A DNA stretch of 64,000 nt from Pseudomonas sp. MYb327 (GTDB taxonomy: Bacteria; Pseudomonadota; Gammaproteobacteria; Pseudomonadales; Pseudomonadaceae): the NCBI RefSeq assembly GCF_040438925.1, contig NZ_CP159258.1, positions 1,502,001-1,566,000 on the forward strand. Reading direction: 5' to 3'. This document shows, one piece after another, positions 52,169 to 61,244 of this stretch (within the stretch, counting starts at the first letter, position 1; the number at the start of each line of letters is the position of its first letter). The notes below the pieces were generated by a model, which saw only the letters and a program-made list of their open reading frames with translations, ran no database searches and had not been told where the DNA came from. A program made the translations under genes and the position numbers.

Positions 52169-53245
52169 ATGACCGACGCTATTCCAGCCGGCATGCGCGG
52201 CCCGGGGATTTTCCTCGCGCAGTTCATGTCCGCCGAAGCACCTTTCGACACCCTGGCCAACATTGCCCGTTGGGCGGCGTCGCAAGGTTACAAAGCCATT
52301 CAATTGCCAACGCTGGGCACCCAGTTCATCGACCTTGCGCGCGCCGCCGAAGATCAAAACTATTGCGACGATTTGAAAGCCGTCTGTGCTCGGGCCGGCG
52401 TCGAAATCAGTGAGCTGTCGACGCATCTGCAAGGTCAGTTGGTGGCGGTGCATCCGGCGTTCGACACGCTGTTCGATGACTTCGCACCGGCTCATCTGCG
52501 CGGCCAACCCCAGGCGCGTACCGAGTGGGCCATCGACCAATTGAAACTCGCCGCGCGCGCCAGTCAGCGTTTGGGTCTGAAAGCCCATGCGACTTTTTCC
52601 GGCGCGCTGCTCTGGCCCTACATCTACCCTTGGCCGCAACGGCCGAGCGGTCTGGTCGAACAGGGTTTTGCCGAACTGGCCAAGCGCTGGCTGCCGATTC
52701 TCGACTGTTTCGAAGAGGCCGGCGTCGACCTGTGCTACGAAATTCACCCCGGCGAAGACCTGCACGACGGTGCCTCGTTCGAGCGTTTCCTGGAGGCGGT
52801 CGATCACCATCCGCGCGCGGCGATTCTGTATGACCCGAGTCACCTGTTGCTGCAGCAAATGGACTACCTGGGTTTCATCGATCGCTACCACGACCGCATC
52901 CGCATGTTCCACGTCAAGGATGCCGAGTTCCGGCCCGATGCCCGTTCCGGGGTCTACGGCGGGTATCAGGGCTGGGTTGAGCGACCGGGGCGTTTTCGTT
53001 CATTGGGCGATGGCCAGATCGATTTCAAATCGATCTTCAGCAAACTGACCCAATACGACTTCGCCGGGTGGGCGGTGCTGGAGTGGGAGTGCTGCCTGAA
53101 GGATTCCGCGCAGGGCGCCGCAGAAGGGGCCGCGTTTATCGAACGACACATGATCAACAAGACCCAAAAGGCATTCGACGATTTCGCCAGCGTGTCCTCC
53201 GACGCCGCTTTCAATCGACGGCTGCTGGGATTGCCTGACGCCTGA
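52169..53245 (+). CDS. Sugar phosphate isomerase/epimerase family protein
   Basis: 358 residues from the ATG at 52169 behind GGAG; an earlier ATG at 52151 overlaps the previous stop but has no SD. AP-endonuclease-2-type TIM-barrel residues are present: FSGALLW, CYEIHPGEDLHD, ILYDPSHLLLQQMDYL, MFHVKDAEF, WAVLEWECCLKD (metal ligands Glu, Asp, His, Glu). It probably isomerises or dehydrates a keto-sugar made by the upstream oxidoreductase. Confidence 0.87.
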   Translation: MTDAIPAGMRGPGIFLAQFMSAEAPFDTLANIARWAASQGYKAIQLPTLGTQFIDLARAAEDQNYCDDLKAVCARAGVEISELSTHLQGQLVAVHPAFDTLFDDFAPAHLRGQPQARTEWAIDQLKLAARASQRLGLKAHATFSGALLWPYIYPWPQRPSGLVEQGFAELAKRWLPILDCFEEAGVDLCYEIHPGEDLHDGASFERFLEAVDHHPRAAILYDPSHLLLQQMDYLGFIDRYHDRIRMFHVKDAEFRPDARSGVYGGYQGWVERPGRFRSLGDGQIDFKSIFSKLTQYDFAGWAVLEWECCLKDSAQGAAEGAAFIERHMINKTQKAFDDFASVSSDAAFNRRLLGLPDA

Positions 53246-53289
53246 ATCCACTTTTCTCGCACAAAAACAACAATAAGACGGTGACAGTT

Positions 53290-54522
53290 ATGACCACGAT
53301 GACCGCGCGGCTCAGCGCAATGATGTTCCTGCAGTTCTTTATCTGGGGTGGCTGGTTCGTCACCCTCGGCACCTTTCTCGCCAGCAATCTGGGTGCCACT
53401 GGCGGGCAGATCGGCATGGCGTTTTCGACCCAGTCATGGGGTGCGATCATCGCGCCGTTCGTAATCGGTTTGATTGCCGACCGCTTCTTCAATGCCGAGC
53501 GCATTCTTGCGGTGTTGCATCTGGTGGGCGCGGTATTGCTCTATCAACTGTATCGAGCGCCGGACTTCAGCACGTTTTATCCGTTCGTGCTGGCCTACAT
53601 GATGATCTACATGCCAACCCTGGCCCTGGTCAATTCCGTCGCCTTCCGCCAGATGAGCGACCCGGCGCTGGAGTTTTCGCGGATCCGTGTGTGGGGCACC
53701 ATCGGCTGGATCGTCGCCGGTGTGGTGATCAGTTTTGTGTTTGCCTGGGACTCGCAAGCGGCGATCTCGTCAGGCGGCTTGCGCAATACCTTCCTGATGT
53801 CGGCGATTGCATCGCTGCTGCTGGGGCTCTACAGCTTTACCTTGCCGCGTACCGCCCCGCTCAAAGGCGAATCAACCGGCGGCCTCAAGCAGATACTCGG
53901 GCTGGATGCTCTGGGTTTGCTCAAGGATCGAAGCTACCTGGTGTTCTTCATTGCCTCGATCCTGATTTGCATCCCATTGGCGTTTTACTACCAGAACGCC
54001 AACCCGTTCCTGGCGGAAATCGGCGTGACCAACCCGACGGCGAAAATGGCCATCGGTCAAGTGTCCGAGGTGCTGTTCATGTTGCTGCTGCCGCTGTTCA
54101 TCCACCGCTTCGGGATCAAGATTGCGCTGTTGGTGGGCATGCTGGCGTGGGCGTTGCGCTACCTGTTGTTCGCCTACGGCAACAACGGCGACCTGGCTTT
54201 CATGCTGTTCACCGGCATCGCCTTGCACGGCATCTGCTATGACTTCTTCTTCGTTTCCGGGCAGATCTACACCGACGCCAAGGCTTCGGAGCGCTTCAGG
54301 AGCTCGGCCCAGGGTCTGATTACATTGGCGACTTACGGCTTGGGCATGCTGATCGGTTTCTGGGTGGCGGGGCAGGTGACCGACCACTACGCCGCGACGG
54401 CGGGTAGCCATGACTGGAAAAGTATCTGGCTGTTCCCGGCCGGTTTTGCCCTGGCGATCTTTTTCTGTTTTGCTCTGGCGTTCAAGGGGCGGCAGGCCGT
54501 GGTTGTGCCAACGACGGTCTGA
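53290..54522 (+). CDS. MFS permease of the nucleoside/sugar:H+ symporter (NupG) type
   Basis: 410 residues from the ATG at 53290; the GTG at 53281 is possible. Twelve hydrophobic helices, with MMFLQFFIWGGWFVTLGTFL and IGLIADRFFNAERILAVLHL characteristic of the NupG/XapB group. Located last in the operon, it is the probable uptake route for the sugar or nucleoside-like substrate across the inner membrane. Confidence 0.88.
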   Translation: MTTMTARLSAMMFLQFFIWGGWFVTLGTFLASNLGATGGQIGMAFSTQSWGAIIAPFVIGLIADRFFNAERILAVLHLVGAVLLYQLYRAPDFSTFYPFVLAYMMIYMPTLALVNSVAFRQMSDPALEFSRIRVWGTIGWIVAGVVISFVFAWDSQAAISSGGLRNTFLMSAIASLLLGLYSFTLPRTAPLKGESTGGLKQILGLDALGLLKDRSYLVFFIASILICIPLAFYYQNANPFLAEIGVTNPTAKMAIGQVSEVLFMLLLPLFIHRFGIKIALLVGMLAWALRYLLFAYGNNGDLAFMLFTGIALHGICYDFFFVSGQIYTDAKASERFRSSAQGLITLATYGLGMLIGFWVAGQVTDHYAATAGSHDWKSIWLFPAGFALAIFFCFALAFKGRQAVVVPTTV

Positions 54523-54566
54523 CAAGGGCGGGTTTGTCGGAGGTCTTGAGTGACCTCCGACGCAGC

Positions 54567-55139
54567 TCATCGCGAGCCCTGAAGTCCGGCCGTTGCGAGT
54601 GCAGTTACCACCTGTTTTTCGATTTCCTTTTCATCCAGCCCACGGCCGAAATGCTTGAGGTAGCGGCCCTGGGCGTCGAGTAGAAACAGAATGGTGGAGT
54701 GGTCCATCATGTACTGCCCCGGTTGGTCGCCGGACGGCACTTTTTTGTAATACACGTGATAGGCGTCGGTGATGCGGGTGATCTCTTGCGTCGAGCCGGT
54801 CAAGCCGACGAAGTTGTCGGCGAAGTACTTCACGTATTGCTTGAGTTTTTTCGGCGTGTCCCGCTCCGGGTCGATGGTGACGAAGATCGGTCGCACCGTG
54901 ATGCCTTGCTGTTGTTGCAGTGCCCGACTGATGCGGGCCATTTTCGCCAGGTCGGTGGGGCAGATCGCCGGGCAGGTCATGAAGCCGAAATACAGCAACG
55001 CCGGTTCGCCAAAACTGCGTTCGGTGACGCGTTGGCCATTCTGATTGGTCAGCTGGAACGGTCCGCCGATATCAGTGCGGGTTGCCGCTGTCGTGCAGGT
55101 CGCCAGCCCCATCAACAGCAGTGTCGCTAGCCACTTCAT
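54567..55139 (-). CDS. SCO family copper/thiol protein
   Basis: 190 residues from the ATG at 55139. A signal peptide (~1-19) is followed by a thioredoxin-like SCO domain with CPAIC (Cys56, Cys60 in MTCPAICPTD) and the conserved MDHSTILFLLD histidine. SCO proteins insert Cu into cytochrome oxidase or other copper enzymes in the periplasm. It is the last gene of a tight operon after the multicopper oxidase and outer-membrane barrel, which suggests service to the oxidase. Confidence 0.9.
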   Translation of the reverse strand: MKWLATLLLMGLATCTTAATRTDIGGPFQLTNQNGQRVTERSFGEPALLYFGFMTCPAICPTDLAKMARISRALQQQQGITVRPIFVTIDPERDTPKKLKQYVKYFADNFVGLTGSTQEITRITDAYHVYYKKVPSGDQPGQYMMDHSTILFLLDAQGRYLKHFGRGLDEKEIEKQVVTALATAGLQGSR

Positions 55140-55142
55140 CAC

Positions 55143-56279
55143 TCAATACCCTCCCGAATAGGTCAATGCCAGGCCAACCAGTTCAGACATCTGACCGTCC
55201 TCTTTCTGGGTGCCGGCGGACAGCCCGAGCTTGATCTGACCGGTGATGTTGTAGGTCAGGCTCAGCTCGTTGAGGTAGTCCTGGCGATCCGCGCCTCCGG
55301 TGGATTCGCGATGTTTGTCGGTGCGGGTCGCGCCCAGGGCCCAATCACCGAAGTCGAACGTCAGTGAGGTGGTCAGGTAACGGGTGTCATTGCCCTGAAT
55401 GCCGTCTTCATTGTCGACATCGGCGAATTCGACAAAGGGCACGATATCGAAGTAGCGCCCGGCCAGCGTTGGCTCCAGATCGGTAGTTGGCTCATAGGCC
55501 CAGATGTAGCGCGCAGACGCGATCTTGATGGTTTCATCGTCTTCACCAGGCGGGTTGGGCTGCGTCTCATCCTCGGCCTGTTTGTTGAGCATGTAGCCGG
55601 CCTGCATTTCCAGATAAGGCACCGCCGGAATGGCTATCCAGTTCACCGTCACAGCGTAGGAATCGAGTTTGCCGGTATTCGATGGGCCGCCGTCGCTGCG
55701 CTCGAGTTTCTCGCCATGGCGCAGATAGGGTCGGCCGAGGAATGAATTGTCCGCGGTATAAATACTCACGTTCGGCTCGATCATGCCCAGTTGCTGATCG
55801 AAAAAGCGATACGCCACCGTGCCACCCAGCATGCCGTCGAGGTCGTAGGTGCTGACGAAATCTTCGGTGTAGAGGCCGGGTGCCTGGTCCTGGGCGCGAC
55901 CGAACGGCACGTGGTATTTGCCGACCGAAAACGCCGAGTTGGCGTTGTTCTGGTAGTAGTTGAGGTCATTGATCACCAGGCCCACGTCTTCAAAGAAACG
56001 CTTTTGCCCCGGCTCAGGCCCGGCGACGGGGTTGATTTCGGTGGCCAGCTGGATCTGCTGATCGTGGGTGAAGCGAAAGTAGAACGTGGTGTTAATGTCC
56101 GGGTAGGCGTCCGTGGTGTTGCGATTGCCGCCCTGTGGCACGTCGGCATGCGTGTGGTCATATTGAAAGGTCGCGTCGTAATCCATTCCGACGTTGGGGT
56201 ATTGGCCGTCATCGGCCAGCACCGCCTCGACACCGCACACCGTTCCCACCAACAACACAGCCAAGCGATAGTTGCTCAT
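55143..56279 (-). CDS. Outer-membrane beta-barrel protein
   Basis: 378 residues. A signal peptide (MSNYRLAVLLVGTVCGVEAV to about ADD) is followed by many alternating amphipathic strands with aromatic girdles (YPDINTTFYFRFTH, VGKYHVPFGRAQDQ, YFDIVPFVEFADV, LGLSAGTQKEDG) and ends ...LTYSGGY, with an aromatic C-terminal residue as in porins. No porin family is clearly recognised. It starts 10 bp after the multicopper oxidase stop and ends three bp before the SCO gene start. Confidence 0.75.
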   Translation of the reverse strand: MSNYRLAVLLVGTVCGVEAVLADDGQYPNVGMDYDATFQYDHTHADVPQGGNRNTTDAYPDINTTFYFRFTHDQQIQLATEINPVAGPEPGQKRFFEDVGLVINDLNYYQNNANSAFSVGKYHVPFGRAQDQAPGLYTEDFVSTYDLDGMLGGTVAYRFFDQQLGMIEPNVSIYTADNSFLGRPYLRHGEKLERSDGGPSNTGKLDSYAVTVNWIAIPAVPYLEMQAGYMLNKQAEDETQPNPPGEDDETIKIASARYIWAYEPTTDLEPTLAGRYFDIVPFVEFADVDNEDGIQGNDTRYLTTSLTFDFGDWALGATRTDKHRESTGGADRQDYLNELSLTYNITGQIKLGLSAGTQKEDGQMSELVGLALTYSGGY

Positions 56280-56289
56280 GGCGCCCCCT

Positions 56290-57822
56290 TTACTTGATCA
56301 GCGGGCTGGACGCTTTCGGGTCCTGTCCGGTGTTGCGCAGGTAGGAGCACAACTGGTTGTTCTCACCGTACAGGCCACCCAGGGGTTCGAGCTTGACCGC
56401 CTGCTCGTAGTCCTCGGGCTTGACTACCTGGATCGCCTGCATCATGCCGCCGTCCTCATGTTCGAGGATATGGCAGTGGTAAACGAACTTGCCGAGGATC
56501 ACCGGATCGCGAAAGGGAATGCGCACGGTGATCGAGCCTGTGGCGGGGATAAACACGTTGTCCCGATAGCCGCTGAATTGCACCGGTTTGCCATTGATTT
56601 CGGTGACCTGGAAATCCACCTGATGGATATGAAACTGGTGCAATTCCTGGGACGGATTGAACAGCCGCCACTCTTCGACATCGCCCAGTTTCACCGTGGT
56701 GTTGACTCGGTCCAGTTCGAAACGGGTGCCGTTGATCAGGAACGCATTGGGGTCGGTGTCCGAGTCCTGGAAGGCAAACTGGCGGGTCTTGTTCACCGCG
56801 ATCTTGCTGAAATCCTCGGCCGGCGGATAGGCACTGGTGATCTGCCGGGTCGCGACTGGCTGGCCACTTGAACGGAGCACGGCGAGCTTGGCCGCCGGGT
56901 AATCATCACCGGCCGGGCCGGTATTGCCGGAGCCGGTTTCGACTTGATAGGAACCGGCGGGCGGCCCGACTACCAACACACTGAAACGCGCCGATGGCCC
57001 GATCAACACCTGGTCAGTATCGACCCGGCGCGTAACCGTGTTGCCGTCGCGCGACAACACCTGCATCGACTGCCCGTTGATGCGAATCCGGAAGTACTGG
57101 TTGGCGGCGATGTTGATGAAATGCCAGAGCTGGGTTTCTCCGGGCTTGATGTCGATGATCGGCACTTCCTGGCCGTTGACGGTGCGAATCGACGGAGCAC
57201 TGGTGATGATCTCGCTGGCGACTTTACCGGTCAGGGTTTTCTGAAAGTTGCGCAGGACCAGCACCTGTTCCTTGATGCCCTTGAGTTCGGGAAACGGATC
57301 GAGCATGCCGTCGACCAGGATCGGTCCGGCAATCCCGGCCGAGACCTGGCGCTGCGATCCGCCATGAAAATGGCTGTGATACCAATAGGCGCCGGGGCTG
57401 TGTTGCAGCGGCAACTTGACGTTGTATTCACCCACCTGGTGGGGCTGGGTCACGCGAAAGATATTGTCGCCCTGGTCCAGCGGCGACACCTGCATGCCGT
57501 GGAAATGCAGGTTGGTAATCTCGTCCATGCGGTTGTCCAGGCGGATCGCCATCGTCCCGCCCGGCCGCGTGCGTATCAGCGGCGAATCGTAATCGCCGTT
57601 GAATACCAACGAGACATATCGCTCATTACCGACGTTGACCTGCTGCTCCGCCGCCGTCAGCGTGGCATGGGTCACGCCGCTGGCATCGTAGGTAAATTCC
57701 GGGTTCTGGCGCAGCGGTTGGGACGCGGGCTCAGTAGCGTGCTGGGTCATACAACCGCTTAATGCAAGAGCGACGGCGCTCGCGCAGAGTGCAAAGGGGC
57801 GGACGCTGAAAGCTCTGGGCAT
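56290..57822 (-). CDS. Multicopper oxidase lipoprotein
   Basis: 510 residues. A lipobox LSGC (Cys24) predicts membrane anchoring on the periplasmic side. All four copper motifs are seen: NLHFHG (His106, His108), WYHSHFHG (His149, His151), HQFHIH (His395, His398, His400) and HCHILEHEDGGMM (His449, Cys450, His451, His455, Met460), so type 1 and trinuclear sites are complete. There is no Met-rich insert of CueO type. Possible roles are metal oxidation, phenol oxidation or detoxification. It heads the operon with the barrel and SCO genes. Confidence 0.93.
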   Translation of the reverse strand: MPRAFSVRPFALCASAVALALSGCMTQHATEPASQPLRQNPEFTYDASGVTHATLTAAEQQVNVGNERYVSLVFNGDYDSPLIRTRPGGTMAIRLDNRMDEITNLHFHGMQVSPLDQGDNIFRVTQPHQVGEYNVKLPLQHSPGAYWYHSHFHGGSQRQVSAGIAGPILVDGMLDPFPELKGIKEQVLVLRNFQKTLTGKVASEIITSAPSIRTVNGQEVPIIDIKPGETQLWHFINIAANQYFRIRINGQSMQVLSRDGNTVTRRVDTDQVLIGPSARFSVLVVGPPAGSYQVETGSGNTGPAGDDYPAAKLAVLRSSGQPVATRQITSAYPPAEDFSKIAVNKTRQFAFQDSDTDPNAFLINGTRFELDRVNTTVKLGDVEEWRLFNPSQELHQFHIHQVDFQVTEINGKPVQFSGYRDNVFIPATGSITVRIPFRDPVILGKFVYHCHILEHEDGGMMQAIQVVKPEDYEQAVKLEPLGGLYGENNQLCSYLRNTGQDPKASSPLIK

Positions 57823-57865
57823 GATCGCGACCTACGGTGGCGTGGCGAGGTACTGCGTGTGCTCA

Positions 57866-58102
57866 TCAGAGATGCTTTTTTTCTTCCTTGTCCAAATGAC
57901 GGTCTTCCTTGTGTCGTTCTTTCTCCAGTTCCTTGGCTTCTTTATCGATGTCCTTGCCGTCGCGGTCGATGTCTTGTTCCACATCACGTGTGCCATCCCT
58001 GACGTCCTTCGCGACATCGCCTTCAGCCTGTGCGATGCCGAAAGAGGAAATGAGCCCCGCGCCGAGCAGTGAAGTGACGAGAATTGCTTTAAGAGTACGC
58101 AT
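57866..58102 (-). CDS. Small secreted, highly charged helical protein
   Basis: 78 residues from the ATG at 58102. A signal peptide (~1-26, ...GIAQAEG) precedes a Lys/Asp/Glu-rich helix with a rough repeat (KDVRDGTRDVEQDIDRDGKD; KEAKELEKERHKEDRHLDKE). It is a probable periplasmic coiled coil. The function is unknown. It lies directly upstream of the multicopper oxidase on the same strand. Confidence 0.68.
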   Translation of the reverse strand: MRTLKAILVTSLLGAGLISSFGIAQAEGDVAKDVRDGTRDVEQDIDRDGKDIDKEAKELEKERHKEDRHLDKEEKKHL

Positions 58103-58199
58103 GGGATGCCTCCCGTTTCGCAAACTGGACCCAGTTGAAAAAGTAGGAGCAAATGCGAGGTATTTCCAATCCGTCGGTCGATTCATCCGGACATCAAAA

Positions 58200-58292
58200 C
58201 CTGTGGGAGCGAGTTGTCCGCGATGAGGCCTTCACATTCGAAATCGATGTGACTGATACGGCTTCATCGCGAGCGGGCTCGCTCCCACAGTT
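58200..58292. repeat. Inverted pair of REP elements
   Basis: TGTGGGAGCGAGTTGTCCGC and ATCGCGAGCGGGCTCGCTCC (then CACAG) face each other between two small envelope-protein genes. Confidence 0.82.
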
Positions 58293-58315
58293 GATCGAGT
58301 TTGAGAACGAAAAAA

Positions 58316-58771
58316 TTAGCTCTGGGGCACTACCCGGGCTTCGCTGCCGGCGCCTTCGACATAAACGTTCATGCCTTTGCTCAGTGACGGATTGATCGGT
58401 TGGGTCACCGAAACCAATACGCCGCTGTTGGTCCTGACAATGATTTGCTGGCCGGCTTTTGGCTGATCGTATTGTTTCTTTTCCGCATAGTTGCCGCCGG
58501 CCGCACCGGCGAGGGCGCCGGCGACCATCGCAACGTCGCGACCGGTGCCACGCCCGATCAAACTACCGAGCGCGACGCCGCCGATACCGCCCAATATGGC
58601 GCCGACCCCGCTGTCGTGATTGGTCTGCATCTGAACCTGGGAAATCTGCTCGATTTTGCCCGAACGAATCTCCATCTCACCGGCACCTCCGCTCCCGGCG
58701 TCAACCGCGGCACAGGCGCACAGCAGCACACTCAACAGCGAAATCGTCAGCCAGGATGCGAAAGTTTTCAT
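58316..58771 (-). CDS. Glycine-zipper 2TM lipoprotein (SlyB-like)
   Basis: 151 residues from the ATG at 58771. A type II signal peptide ends LLCAC (Cys18/20). The central GVGAILGGIGGVALGSLIGR and VAGALAGAAGGNYAEKKQ form a glycine-zipper double helix of the SlyB/PcP type. The C-terminal part is a small beta domain (IIVRTNSGVLVSVTQPINPS). Likely an outer-membrane lipoprotein involved in envelope stability. Confidence 0.88.
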   Translation of the reverse strand: MKTFASWLTISLLSVLLCACAAVDAGSGGAGEMEIRSGKIEQISQVQMQTNHDSGVGAILGGIGGVALGSLIGRGTGRDVAMVAGALAGAAGGNYAEKKQYDQPKAGQQIIVRTNSGVLVSVTQPINPSLSKGMNVYVEGAGSEARVVPQS

Positions 58772-58850
58772 CGTCGGACTCCAACGTTTGGGGGACATGG
58801 ATCACGTAGCGCACCCCATTACGCTAGACGAAAAAAACCGTACGTGTTTT

Positions 58851-59729
58851 TCAACGCATCGCGGCTTCTTTTTCCAGCCAGTCGAGAAACTCGGAAAAAC
58901 CGCTTGAACGCTTGGCGCGCCGTGGATAGACCAGGGTGTAACGTCCGCCGGTAACGATGCTGCCGGAATGCACTCGCACCAGTTGCTGAGTGAGCAGTTC
59001 ATCCGTTGTGAGAACGGCATCGACGAGGGCGATGCCCTGGCCACATTTCACAGCGACGATCGCGGACTCCAGCGTATCGAATGTCAGATGCGGGTTATCG
59101 GCGCCGGTGGAGTCCGGGTAGTACTCGTCCCAGCGACGCCAGTCCAGTCGATCCATGCTCGAATCCACCAACCGCGCGGTCTTGAGTACTTCCTCTGGCG
59201 AACTGCCAATGAGCAGTTCCGGTGAGCACACGGGGATCAGTTCCTCTTCCCACAACTCCAGCGCTTCGAAGTCCGGCCATGTGGCGGTGCCATAGGCGAT
59301 CATCGCGTCGATCGATTCAAAGGCAAAGTCGGGAAAGCGGTGATACACCGTATCGACCGTGATGGTCACTTGCGGATGCAAGCGATAAAACGCCGTGAGT
59401 CGCGGAATCAGCCAGCGCGCCGCCATGGTCGGATGCGCCCGCAGGCTGACGCTTCTACCGACTGTCGCGAGCATGTGCGAGGCGTCCGACAGCAGGCCGA
59501 TGACTTGCTCCGCCACCGGTACCAGCGATTTGCCTTCGGCGGTGAGCACGATTTTGCGCGTGTGCCGTTCGAAAAGGCGGCTCTCCACGCGCGCCTCCAG
59601 CTGCGCGATCTGCCGACTCACCGCGCTCTGGCTCAGATTGAGCTGCTCACCTGCCTGGCCAAAATTGCCCGTCTTCGCAACCGTCAGGAAGGCCTGCAAA
59701 AGCTCAATGGATGGCAGTTGGCGGCTCAT
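58851..59729 (-). CDS. LysR family regulator, GcvA type
   Basis: 292 residues from the ATG at 59729. The HTH is FLTVAKTGNFGQAGEQLNLSQSAVSRQIAQLEARVE; the effector domain carries HPTMAARWLIPRLTAFYRLHPQV, typical of the GcvA/AmpR subgroup. It is divergent from the flavin-oxidoreductase genes at 59857 and is their probable regulator. The inducer is unknown, likely an amino acid or amine. Confidence 0.9.
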   Translation of the reverse strand: MSRQLPSIELLQAFLTVAKTGNFGQAGEQLNLSQSAVSRQIAQLEARVESRLFERHTRKIVLTAEGKSLVPVAEQVIGLLSDASHMLATVGRSVSLRAHPTMAARWLIPRLTAFYRLHPQVTITVDTVYHRFPDFAFESIDAMIAYGTATWPDFEALELWEEELIPVCSPELLIGSSPEEVLKTARLVDSSMDRLDWRRWDEYYPDSTGADNPHLTFDTLESAIVAVKCGQGIALVDAVLTTDELLTQQLVRVHSGSIVTGGRYTLVYPRRAKRSSGFSEFLDWLEKEAAMR

Positions 59730-59856
59730 GTTTCTATGCGCTCCTCGCATGGGATTTATGCAGATACATCACTGTAATTCCGGATGTTCGGGGCACATTC
59801 TTAGCCGAAACAACGACGCCGCGCTACGCGTCATTTTCAACCTGCCGGTGCCCCTT

Positions 59857-61200
59857 ATGAATATTCCACTAGCAGCATTTGCCAGCGTGTCGGCGCCCCA
59901 GGGTGATTTGCCTCGTGAAGTCGACGTAGCGATCATCGGCGGCGGCCTGATGGGTTGTGCATGCGCCTACTACCTTAGCAAGGCGGGCGCCAAGGTCCTG
60001 GTGCTCGACAAAAGCGTGATCGCCGGCCAGCAATCGTCACGGGCGTGGGGGTTTGTGCGCCAGCAATCGCGCGACGAAGCCGAAGTGCCGCTGATGCAGG
60101 CCAGCATCGAGATCTGGCGCTCACTGGAACGCGAACTGCAAACCGACCTGGGATGGCGCAACGACGGCTGTCTGTTCGTCGCCGGTAATGAGGCCGAGCG
60201 TGAAGGTTACGAATCCTGGCTGAGCGTCGCACGCAGCTTTTCGGTCGATACCGTGATGCTTTCGCCGCGTGAAGTGGCGAAGAATCTGCCGGGCTACGCC
60301 GTCCCGCAACTGGGTGGTTTGTTTACCGCCAGCGACGGTCAGGCGGAACCCACGCTGGTGGCTCGCGCTTTTGCGATGCGTGCCCGTGAGCTGGGCGCGC
60401 ACATTGCCGAACAGTGTGGCGCCAAAGGCATCGACGTCGCCGCCGGCCAGGTCGTCGGCGTTGAAACCGAGCGCGGTTACGTGAAGGCGAACACCGTCGT
60501 GTGCGCTGCGGGCGTCACCACGTTTCGCTTACTGAAAATGCTCGGTATCGAACTGCCGCAGCAACTGGTCCGCGGAACGGTGGCGCGGACCACGGCCGGC
60601 CCGACGCTCAGCGGCATTTCGACGATCGCCAACGGCGTGGGTTTTCGGCAAAGACGGGACGGCAGCTTCAACCTCGCCGACGACGCCCATGTCGACGTCG
60701 ACATGACGCTCGGCCACCTGCGCGCCTTGCATTGGTATGCGCCTTCGCTTTGGGCGCACCGCAAATCGTTTCGGTTCAACCTCAACGGTGCATGCCTGAC
60801 GGATCTGCACCAGCGCATGCCATGGTCGGAAGCGTCGCGGCTGGGTGCGGGAATTCATCAGCGCAATCCGCTCATCCCACCCAATGACAAGGGCCTTGGA
60901 ACGGCCATGCGCGCGCTGAAGGCCGCGTTTCCCGGGCAGGCAAATACGCAGATTGCCAATCGCTGGGCTGGCGGGATCGATGTCTTGCCGGACGGCATTC
61001 CCGTCATCGACGCCCATACGACCCCGCGCGGTCTGGCCGTCGCCACCGGGTTCTGCGGCCACGGCTTTGCCATGGGCCCGGTCGTGGGCAAAACCTTGTC
61101 TGACTGGATCGACTCAGGCGATCCGGGGCTGGACATGCATCAACTGCGCCTTTCGCGCTTCGCCGAGGGCGACGTCAAGCCGCCGTCTTCGCTGTTCTAG
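59857..61200 (+). CDS. FAD-dependent oxidoreductase (DAO family)
   Basis: 447 residues from the ATG at 59857; the frame is open further upstream but that part overlaps the LysR gene. FAD motif VDVAIIGGGLMGCACAYYLSKAG at ~23-45 and the C-terminal FCGHGFAMGPVVGKTLSDWI are typical of D-amino-acid or opine oxidase-type dehydrogenases. It is the first of three flavin genes on this strand with a divergent LysR. The substrate is unknown. Confidence 0.85.
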   Translation: MNIPLAAFASVSAPQGDLPREVDVAIIGGGLMGCACAYYLSKAGAKVLVLDKSVIAGQQSSRAWGFVRQQSRDEAEVPLMQASIEIWRSLERELQTDLGWRNDGCLFVAGNEAEREGYESWLSVARSFSVDTVMLSPREVAKNLPGYAVPQLGGLFTASDGQAEPTLVARAFAMRARELGAHIAEQCGAKGIDVAAGQVVGVETERGYVKANTVVCAAGVTTFRLLKMLGIELPQQLVRGTVARTTAGPTLSGISTIANGVGFRQRRDGSFNLADDAHVDVDMTLGHLRALHWYAPSLWAHRKSFRFNLNGACLTDLHQRMPWSEASRLGAGIHQRNPLIPPNDKGLGTAMRALKAAFPGQANTQIANRWAGGIDVLPDGIPVIDAHTTPRGLAVATGFCGHGFAMGPVVGKTLSDWIDSGDPGLDMHQLRLSRFAEGDVKPPSSLF

Positions 61201-61244
61201 TCGATACCCACTTGATTACGTTCACGCCACTCGGGGGAAATACG

